A DNA stretch of 64,000 bases. Source: Azospirillum brasilense (GTDB taxonomy: Bacteria > Pseudomonadota > Alphaproteobacteria > Azospirillales > Azospirillaceae). Below, in pieces: positions 54,647-64,000 of this stretch. The stretch's first letter is position 1. Every line of letters starts with the position of its first letter. The DNA lies in NCBI RefSeq assembly GCF_005222205.1, contig NZ_CP032345.1, positions 1,613,501 to 1,677,500 of the forward strand. Direction: 5' to 3'. The notes under the pieces were generated by a model that worked only from the letters and a program-made list of their open reading frames with translations, ran no database searches and was not told where the DNA came from. The position numbers and the translations under genes are program-made.

Positions 54647-54901
54647 CACGGTTTAGAGACCTGAGCCGAACAACCGGAAGCAATCCGGACGGCAGGAAGA
54701 TTGGGGAACGCGGCCCTCCGGCCCGTTCCCCGATGTCGTTCTAGGGCGAATTTCCGCCGGTCTCCCCCAACCCCAGGGAGATCGCTTGACCTGGAACGCA
54801 AAGCTTGTCACATACGGAAAATGACTGGCTTTCCGTGGGTGCTGCGCCGGTCTCCCAATTTGCTTTTGTTGAATAGCCCCCGCCCATTGCCGAGGTTCGT
54901 C
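54647..54901 (+). promoter_or_regulatory. Structured metK leader with a 12-bp direct repeat
   Basis: This 255-bp gap holds a strong hairpin GGGGAACG-C-GGCC/GGCC-CGTTCCCC (54703-54731), possibly the end of the upstream gene. Then come a stem TCTCCC/GGGAGA (54761-54781) and a perfect 7-bp stem ACGGAAA/TTTCCGT (54814-54836). CGCCGGTCTCCC occurs twice, at 54755-54766 and 54845-54856. CTTGACC at 54785-54791 resembles an alphaproteobacterial -35. I do not recognise a known SAM riboswitch class, so a regulatory RNA is only a possibility. Confidence 0.45.
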
Positions 54902-56071
<1,170 letters not shown>

Positions 56072-56110
56072 GAGCGGCTTCTTCCAAGACCGGACCCGAT
56101 GGTCCGGGAT

Positions 56111-56142
56111 GCAGGGGCCAGCCGGCCCCTGCGTTCGTTTTG
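56111..56142 (+). terminator. Intrinsic terminator after metK
   Basis: A perfect 9-bp stem GCAGGGGCC / GGCCCCTGC with loop AGCC is followed by GTTCGTTTT, 40 bp after the metK stop. The trmB start lies just beyond it. Confidence 0.78.
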
Positions 56143-56158
56143 GGACCCTGCTGTCACG

Positions 56159-56869
56159 ATGACCGACTCCTTCCTGGACTCGTCCAAGAGGCTCTACGGG
56201 CGGCGCAAGGGGCGTCCGCTCCGCAAGCGCAAGACCGAACTGCTCGACGGGCTCCTGCCGTCGCTGGAAATCCCGGTGCCGCAGCCGGGCGACCGCATCG
56301 ATCCCCACGCCCTCTTCGCCAACCCGATGCGGGACGTCTGGCTGGAGGTCGGCTTCGGCAGCGGCCACCACATGGCGTGGCAGGCGGCGAACAACCGCGA
56401 CGTCGGGGTGATCGGGGCGGAGCCCTTCATCAACGGCGTGGCCGGCCTGCTCAAGCTGGTGGATGACGAGGGCGTGCAGGACAATGTCCGTGTCCTCCCG
56501 GACGACGCCCGTCCGCTGCTCGACGCCCTGCCCGACGCCTCCATCGGGCGCGCCTTCGTGCTGTTCGCCGATCCCTGGCCGAAGAAGCGCCATTGGGAGC
56601 GCCGCTTCATCGGACCGGACAATCTGCCGCGCCTCGCGCGTGTCCTGAAGGACGGAGCCGAGCTGCGTCTGGCCAGCGACGACATGGGGCTGGTGCGCTG
56701 GATGCTGGAGCACACGGTCCGCCACCCCGATTTCGAATGGACCGCCCGCGGCCCGTCCGACTGGCGCCACCGCATCGCGGACTGGCCGCCCACCCGCTAT
56801 GAGGAAAAGGCCATCGAGGCCGGGCGCAAGCCGGTCTTCCTGCGCTTCATCCGCAAGGCGCGGGGGTAG
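56159..56869 (+). CDS. trmB: tRNA (guanine-N7)-methyltransferase
   Basis: Makes m7G46 in tRNA using SAM. It has 236 residues with an N-terminal basic RGRRKGRPLRKRK-type segment (YGRRKGRPLRKRK), the SAM motif LEVGFGSGHHMAWQA, and the signature FADPWPKKRHWERRF. The start ATG 56159 follows the metK terminator directly. Its last 23 bp overlap the convergent monooxygenase-like gene. Confidence 0.96.
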   Translation: MTDSFLDSSKRLYGRRKGRPLRKRKTELLDGLLPSLEIPVPQPGDRIDPHALFANPMRDVWLEVGFGSGHHMAWQAANNRDVGVIGAEPFINGVAGLLKLVDDEGVQDNVRVLPDDARPLLDALPDASIGRAFVLFADPWPKKRHWERRFIGPDNLPRLARVLKDGAELRLASDDMGLVRWMLEHTVRHPDFEWTARGPSDWRHRIADWPPTRYEEKAIEAGRKPVFLRFIRKARG

Positions 56870-57161
56870 ACACCACCGGCTCGCCATAATGCTCCACCAC
56901 CGGGAACGGGTCGTAGAAATGGTGGAGCAGGGCCTTCCAGCGGGCGTAGCGGTCGGACCCGCGGAAGCTGTCGGTATGGTCCTCCAGCCTCTCCCAGCGG
57001 ACGAGCAGAAGGTAGCGGTCGGCCGCCTCCAGGCAGGGCCGCAGGTCCAGCCCGAGGAAGCCGGGAGTCGCCGCGATGAGAGGCTGAGCCTCGGCCATCG
57101 CCCGTTCGAAGGCCGGGCCTTGGCCGGGTTTGACCGTCAGGAGAGCCATTTCGAGAATCAT
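56847..57161 (-). CDS. Antibiotic biosynthesis monooxygenase (ABM) domain protein
   Basis: A 104-residue ferredoxin-like fold protein. The order EMALLTVKPGQGPAFERAMAE, FLGLDLRPCLEAADRYLLLV and WERLEDHTDSFRGSDRYARW, followed by HHFYDPFPVVEHY, matches small ABM-type enzymes such as YgiN-like quinol monooxygenases. The substrate is unknown. It is convergent with trmB (23-bp overlap) and divergent from the rimP operon. ATG 57161 or 57149 may be the start. Confidence 0.82.
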   Translation of the reverse strand: MILEMALLTVKPGQGPAFERAMAEAQPLIAATPGFLGLDLRPCLEAADRYLLLVRWERLEDHTDSFRGSDRYARWKALLHHFYDPFPVVEHYGEPVVSTPAPCG

Positions 57162-57276
57162 GGTGAGCGGCCTCCACGGGCAGTTTTCCGCACGGCGCAA
57201 AGGCCGCCGCGGGCTTGACGTTACCCTGGCCGGACCCGCCCACCAAGCGCCGGGCATAGGACCTTGCGGAAAAGCG

Positions 57277-57305
57277 CTTGCGGCCTGCTCCGGAATGTCT
57301 ATATT
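57277..57305 (+). promoter_or_regulatory. Candidate promoter of the rimP-nusA-infB operon
   Basis: CTTGCGG (57277-57283) and TATATT (57300-57305) are 16-17 nt apart and fit the alphaproteobacterial pattern CTTGAC-N17-CTATAT. Transcription would begin near 57312, giving a leader of about 150 nt before rimP. Confidence 0.65.
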
Positions 57306-57366
57306 CACCGCATGAACCCATACGGATCGGCGGCTCGGGAAACCGGGCCGGCGGGACGCTTTGCGG

Positions 57367-57392
57367 GTGGGCTTTGGCCCACTTATTTTTTT
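57367..57392 (+). terminator. Leader terminator (attenuator candidate) upstream of rimP
   Basis: GTGGGC-TTTG-GCCCAC is a perfect 6-bp stem followed by TTATTTTTTT. It lies between the candidate promoter and the rimP ATG, with no gene ending before it on this strand. A GGGCC at about 57344-57350 could pair with the GGCCC of the right arm, giving a possible antiterminator form. This placement suggests control by premature termination. Confidence 0.75.
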
Positions 57393-57465
57393 ATCAGCGT
57401 ATGGCATCCCCGTGTTGGTCCCAGGGCGCTGTGCCAGGGGAGACCGCGGGGGCGGGTCAGGTGGA

Positions 57466-57951
57466 ATGGAAGCAACCGGTCGTATCGAGCAGATCATCAC
57501 GCCGTCGGTCGAGGCCATGGGCTACGAACTCGTGCGTGTGCAGTTGACCGGTGGGCAGCGCATGGTTCTGCAGGTCATGGCGGAACGCGCCGACGGCGCG
57601 CCCATGACGGTCGAAGACTGCGCCGACATCAGCCGCGCGATCTCCGCGGTGCTCGACGTTGAAGATCCGATCAAGAGCGCCTACACGCTGGAGGTCAGCT
57701 CGCCCGGCATCGACCGGCCGCTGACCCGTCTGAAGGATTTCGAGCGTTTCGCCGGTTTCGAGGCCAAGCTGGAGACCCGGCTCGCCGTCGATGGCCGCAA
57801 GCGCTTCAAGGGCATGCTGAAGGGCGTCGAAGACGGCCTCGTGTGCATCGAATCGGAACAGGGAGCCGCCCGGCTGGAGTTCGACAACATCCTGCGCGCC
57901 AAGCTGGTCTTGACGGATGAACTGATCCGCGCCAGCCAGGGCCAGGGTTGA
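57466..57951 (+). CDS. rimP: Ribosome maturation factor RimP
   Basis: 30S subunit assembly factor. It has 161 residues with two domains: an N-terminal alpha/beta domain ([20 protein letters not shown]) including [20 protein letters not shown] (the family signature) and a C-terminal SH3-like barrel. ATG 57466 chosen; a weak AGGTGG precedes it. nusA begins 54 bp later. It is the first gene of rimP-nusA-ylxR-infB. Confidence 0.95.
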   Translation: MEATGRIEQIITPSVEAMGYELVRVQLTGGQRMVLQVMAERADGAPMTVEDCADISRAISAVLDVEDPIKSAYTLEVSSPGIDRPLTRLKDFERFAGFEAKLETRLAVDGRKRFKGMLKGVEDGLVCIESEQGAARLEFDNILRAKLVLTDELIRASQGQG

Positions 57952-58005
57952 CGGCCGCTCCGGGCTTCACTCGAAGAACAAACGCCAGTCCAGGAAGTGT
58001 GACGG

Positions 58006-59541
58006 ATGGAACTGCTGCAAGTCGCTGACGCGGTTGCCCGCGAAAAGAACATCGACCGGGACGAGGTCCTGGAGGCGATGGAGCAGGCGATTCAGAAGGC
58101 CGGGCGCTCCAAGTACGGCCACGAGCACGACATCCGCGCCCGCATCGACCGCAAGACGGGCGACATCCACCTGACCCGCCACCTGGAGGTGGTCGAGGCG
58201 GTGGAGAACGAGGCGACCCAGGTGACCCTCGCCTACGCCCAGCGCCGCAAGCCCGGCGCCCAGGTCGGCGACTTCCTGGTCGATCCGCTGCCGCCCATCG
58301 ACTTCGGCCGCATCGCCGCCCAGACGGCCAAGCAGGTCATCGTCCAGAAGGTCCGCGACGCGGAGCGCAAGCGCCAGTTCAACGAATACAAGGACCGCAC
58401 CGGCGAGATCGTCAACGGTCTGGTCAAGCGCGTCGAGTACGGCAACGTCACCGTCGACCTGGGCCGCGCCGAAGCGATCCTGCGCCGCGACGAGCTGCTG
58501 CCGCGCGAGCATTTCAAGAACGGCGACCGCGTGCGCGCCTACATCTACGACGTGCGCGAGGAAGCGCGCGGCCCGCAGATTTTCCTGTCGCGCACCCATC
58601 CGATGTTCATGGCGAAGCTGTTCGCGCAGGAAGTGCCGGAGATCTACGACGGCATCATCGAGATCAAGGCGGTCGCCCGCGACCCGGGCTCGCGCGCCAA
58701 GATCGCGGTGATCAGCAACGACAGCTCCATCGACCCGGTCGGCGCCTGTGTCGGCATGCGCGGCAGCCGCGTCCAGGCGGTCGTCGGCGAGCTGCAGGGC
58801 GAGAAGATCGACATCATCCAGTGGAACCAGGAGCCGGCGACCTTCATCGTCAACGCCCTGGCCCCGGCCGAGGTCGCCAAGGTCGTGATGGACGAGGACA
58901 ACAGCCGCATCGAGGTGGTGGTGCCCGACGACCAGCTGTCGCTGGCCATCGGCCGCCGCGGCCAGAACGTGCGGCTCGCCACCCAGCTCACCGGCTGGGA
59001 CATCGACATCCTGACCGAGCAGGAGGAGTCGGAGCGCCGCTCGGACGAATTCCGCACCCGCTCGCAGCTCTTCATGGAAGCGCTGGACGTGGACGACGTG
59101 ATCGCCCATCTCCTGGTCGCCGAAGGCTTCACCTCCGTGGAGGAGATCGCCTACGTCGAGACCGAGGAACTGGCCGAAATCGAAGGCTTCGACGAGGACG
59201 TGGCGGAGGAGCTGAAGCAGCGCGCCCTCAACTTCCTCGACGAGCAGGACGTCCGCATGACCGAGAAGCGCCAGGCGCTCGGCGTCGAGGACGCGGTGGC
59301 GGAAGTCACCGGCTTCAGCCCGACCCTGCTGGTGAAGCTGGGTGAGAACGGCGTGAAGACGATGGACGACCTTGCCGATCTCGCCGCGGACGAGCTGCGG
59401 GACATTCTCGGCAAGGAGGCCCCGACGGAAGACGAGGCCAACGAGATCATCATGGCCGCCCGTGCCCACTGGTTCGACGGCGAGGAAGGCGCGCCCACCG
59501 CGGCGCAACCCTCGGCGGACGACCAGGCGGCGCAGAGCTGA
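58006..59541 (+). CDS. nusA: Transcription termination/antitermination factor NusA
   Basis: RNA polymerase-bound factor that modulates pausing, hairpin termination and antitermination. It has 511 residues: N-terminal RNAP-binding domain (1-130), S1 domain (about 135-200, [21 protein letters not shown]), two KH domains ([15 protein letters not shown] and [13 protein letters not shown]), and two acidic C-terminal repeats (about 365-490). An acidic/Ala tail ends the protein. It is well placed to influence its own leader terminator at 57367. Confidence 0.97.
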   Translation: MELLQVADAVAREKNIDRDEVLEAMEQAIQKAGRSKYGHEHDIRARIDRKTGDIHLTRHLEVVEAVENEATQVTLAYAQRRKPGAQVGDFLVDPLPPIDFGRIAAQTAKQVIVQKVRDAERKRQFNEYKDRTGEIVNGLVKRVEYGNVTVDLGRAEAILRRDELLPREHFKNGDRVRAYIYDVREEARGPQIFLSRTHPMFMAKLFAQEVPEIYDGIIEIKAVARDPGSRAKIAVISNDSSIDPVGACVGMRGSRVQAVVGELQGEKIDIIQWNQEPATFIVNALAPAEVAKVVMDEDNSRIEVVVPDDQLSLAIGRRGQNVRLATQLTGWDIDILTEQEESERRSDEFRTRSQLFMEALDVDDVIAHLLVAEGFTSVEEIAYVETEELAEIEGFDEDVAEELKQRALNFLDEQDVRMTEKRQALGVEDAVAEVTGFSPTLLVKLGENGVKTMDDLADLAADELRDILGKEAPTEDEANEIIMAARAHWFDGEEGAPTAAQPSADDQAAQS

Positions 59542-59571
59542 GCCAGGACTTAGGACGCACAAACGGTACGG

Positions 59572-60291
59572 ATGGTTGGGCTGAGCGACAGGAACGAACA
59601 GACTCCGGCGGACGGTGAACCGGACGGCCTCGCGGCCGAAGGGGACGCGCTGCTGCCGGCGGACCTGGAAAAGGGTCCGCTGCGCCGCTGCATCGCCACC
59701 GGCACCGTGCAGTCGAAGGACGGCATGATCCGTTTCGTGGTATCACCCGACGGCGAGATCGTGCCCGATCTGGAGGAACGGCTTCCGGGCCGCGGCCTCT
59801 GGCTGTCGGGGGACAAGGCGGCCTTCACGAAGGCCGTCGCCAAGAACATGTTCGCCAAGGCGGCGCGGCGCGCGGTGCGCGTTCCGCCCGATCTGGCGGA
59901 GCGGCTGGAGAGATTGTTGGAACGGCGGTGCCTGGATGCCTTCGGGCTGGCGCGCCGGGCCGGGCAGGCTCTGGCCGGATACGAAAAGGTGCGCGAGGCG
60001 CTGAAGACCAACCAGGTCGGACACGCCGGACCGCCCTATCTGCTGGTCGAGGCCAGCGACGGTTCGCCCGACCAGCGGGGCAAGATCACAGCGCTGGCGC
60101 CGGATATGCCGGTCGTGGACCTGTTCGACGCCGCGGCGATGGCCGCGGCCCTGGGACGGGAAAACGCCGTGCACGCGGTGGTGGCGCGCGGGAAGCTGGC
60201 CAAGGCATTGGCACGCGACTCCGCGCGTCTCAAGGGTATCAAAGGCTTTGTCGCCGGCTCTCCGCCGGCCGGCCACGTAAGCAACGTCTGA
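59572..60291 (+). CDS. YlxR (DUF448) and L7Ae-type RNA-binding fusion protein
   Basis: A 239-residue protein. Residues about 32-110 form a YlxR/DUF448 domain ([32 protein letters not shown]). Residues about 120-230 form an L7Ae/YlxQ-like domain ([21 protein letters not shown]). In Bacillus these are two separate genes, ylxR and ylxQ, in the same nusA-infB setting. The fused form is common in alphaproteobacteria. It likely binds RNA during transcription or ribosome assembly. Confidence 0.93.
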   Translation: MVGLSDRNEQTPADGEPDGLAAEGDALLPADLEKGPLRRCIATGTVQSKDGMIRFVVSPDGEIVPDLEERLPGRGLWLSGDKAAFTKAVAKNMFAKAARRAVRVPPDLAERLERLLERRCLDAFGLARRAGQALAGYEKVREALKTNQVGHAGPPYLLVEASDGSPDQRGKITALAPDMPVVDLFDAAAMAAALGRENAVHAVVARGKLAKALARDSARLKGIKGFVAGSPPAGHVSNV

Positions 60292-60305
60292 CCATTCGGG
60301 AACCG

Positions 60306-63035
<2,730 letters not shown>

Positions 63036-63086
63036 GCCCGCCGCCGCACCCCGGCTCTCGGACCGGCCAGAGATGACATTACAGAT

Positions 63087-63119
63087 GACAAGGGCGCCCG
63101 TGCGCCCTTGTCGCGTTTT
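63087..63119 (+). terminator. Terminator between infB and rbfA
   Basis: A perfect 11-bp stem GACAAGGGCGC / GCGCCCTTGTC with loop CCGT is followed by GCGTTTTC, 51 bp after the infB stop. It would reduce expression of rbfA and truB relative to infB, unless they have their own promoter. Confidence 0.75.
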
Positions 63120-63164
63120 CGCGGAGGGGCGGATCCCTCCCGCACCGCATTCGGGATCGACAGC

Positions 63165-63734
63165 ATGAGAAAGAAACACGATCTGGCCGGAAAGCCGCCG
63201 TCCCAGCGCCAGCTCCGCGTCGGCGAGGAAATCCGCCACGCCCTGGCCGACCTGTTCCGGCGCGGCGACTTCCACGACCCCGAACTGGCGGACCTGAACG
63301 TCACGGTGACCGAGGTGCGGATCAGCCCGGATCTGCGCAACGCCACCGCCTTCGTTACCCCGCTGGGCGGCGGGCACATGGACGAGACGCTGTCGGCCCT
63401 GCGCCGTGCCGCTCCCTTCCTGCGCGGCCAGATCGCCCGCGTCATCAACCTGCGCCACGCCCCGACGCTGAGCTTCGAGGCCGACACCTCCTTCGACTAC
63501 GCCGGGCGCATCGACGCCATCCTGCACAGCCCGGCGGTCGCCCGCGACGTCGGCTACCGCTCGCTCGCCGACCGCGTGAACGGCGACGACGACCATGACG
63601 ACGAGGACGACGGCTGGGACGAGGAGGACGAGACCGAGACGGACGACCTCGACGACGATGAGGACATCGACGACGAGGACGACGATGAGGATGAAGGCAA
63701 CGGCGGCGAGGGCGAGGGGCGCCGTGGCTCGTAA
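63165..63734 (+). CDS. rbfA: 30S ribosome-binding factor RbfA with a long acidic tail
   Basis: Cold-shock factor for late 16S rRNA maturation. Residues 1-130 are the KH-fold domain ([60 protein letters not shown] in part). Residues about 143-182 are almost wholly Asp and Glu, making the 189-residue protein some 50 residues longer than usual. ATG 63165 was chosen over 63108. The stop overlaps the truB start by 11 nt. Confidence 0.95.
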   Translation: MRKKHDLAGKPPSQRQLRVGEEIRHALADLFRRGDFHDPELADLNVTVTEVRISPDLRNATAFVTPLGGGHMDETLSALRRAAPFLRGQIARVINLRHAPTLSFEADTSFDYAGRIDAILHSPAVARDVGYRSLADRVNGDDDHDDEDDGWDEEDETETDDLDDDEDIDDEDDDEDEGNGGEGEGRRGS

Positions 63735-64000
63735 GCGCAAGGGCGAGCCGATCCACGGCTGGATCGTGCTGGACAAGCCGGCGGGGATGACCTCGACGCA
63801 GGCGCTGTCCAAGGTGCGCCGCCATCTGAACGCGGAAAAGGCCGGGCACGGCGGCACGCTGGACCCCATCGCCACCGGCATCCTTCCCATCGCGCTGGGC
63901 GAGGCGACCAAGACCGTCTCCTACGCCATGGACGGCGAGAAGACCTACCGCTTCACCGTGGCCTGGGGCACCCGCACCACCACCGACGACCGCGAGGGCT
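63724..64000 (+). CDS. truB: tRNA pseudouridine-55 synthase TruB, 5' part
   Basis: Makes pseudouridine 55 in the T-loop of tRNAs. The visible 92 residues start [19 protein letters not shown] (from GTG 63724), continue with GMTSTQAL, and include the catalytic motif [19 protein letters not shown] with its Asp. The gene runs off the right edge. In-frame ATGs at 63685 and 63691 inside rbfA would add a basic extension and are less likely. Overlap with rbfA suggests translational coupling. Confidence 0.94.
   Translation, partial: MARKRKGEPIHGWIVLDKPAGMTSTQALSKVRRHLNAEKAGHGGTLDPIATGILPIALGEATKTVSYAMDGEKTYRFTVAWGTRTTTDDREG

Noticed and set aside
54647..54901. A known SAM riboswitch upstream of metK
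   Set aside because: I could not line up the conserved core of the SAM-I or SAM-II classes by eye, so I report only a structured leader.

Overview
The window looks like chromosomal core DNA of a GC-rich alphaproteobacterium, most likely Azospirillum or a close relative in the Rhodospirillales. This rests on codon use, on the alphaproteobacterial his gene order (hisB-hisH-hisA-hisF-hisE, divergent from hslVU), on a MucR-type regulator, on an olsBA pair, and on the long conserved run miaB-phoH-ybeY-CBS-lnt-XRE-metK-trmB-rimP-nusA-ylxR-infB-rbfA-truB. I found no insertion sequences, prophage, CRISPR array, rRNA or tRNA genes. The species name is an inference.

Layout. 0-4.2 kb: the 3'-truncated gene of a P-type cation ATPase, divergent from rho. 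4.2-8.6 kb: secB, fxsA, a Tim44-domain protein, mltA and a DUF1206 membrane protein. 8.6-12.8 kb: a leftward histidine operon that includes an embedded GNAT gene and ends in hinT. 12.9-16.6 kb: an unusual lipoprotein gene carrying eight perfectly phased 21-bp repeats, then hslVU. 16.6-21.2 kb: a palindromic intergenic repeat, an ABC-F protein, an orphan PAS histidine kinase, and an XRE/Smr pair. 21.3-24.2 kb: lutABC for L-lactate oxidation, behind an AT-rich spacer from a soluble PAS chemoreceptor. 25.9-30.2 kb: argO/argP and the Zur-type zinc locus znuCB/znuA, each with a palindromic operator between divergent genes. 30.2-38.6 kb: dapB, a repair methyltransferase, nth, a bactofilin, an EI24-family protein, a PfkB kinase and a TauE-CHP02186-Usp operon. 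38.6-45.5 kb: a polyamine-synthase-like membrane protein, a class III cyclase, nfuA, a degenerate NodB-fold protein, a D-Ala-D-Ala dipeptidase, tsaB-rimI and a TusA-like gene. 45.5-48.0 kb: mucR and the ornithine-lipid genes olsBA. 48.3-64 kb: RNA modification, ribosome maturation and translation genes, running off the right edge in truB.

The genes are mostly housekeeping: protein export and quality control, histidine and lysine biosynthesis, zinc and amino acid homeostasis, tRNA/rRNA maturation and translation initiation. The most interesting non-coding signals are an intrinsic terminator inside the leader of the rimP-nusA-infB operon, a structured leader with a 12-bp direct repeat before metK, a Zur-like palindrome that contains the first base of the znuC start codon, and the 21-bp TGTCAA array inside a gene for a lipoprotein whose C-terminal half resembles a trypsin-like protease with all three catalytic residues lost.
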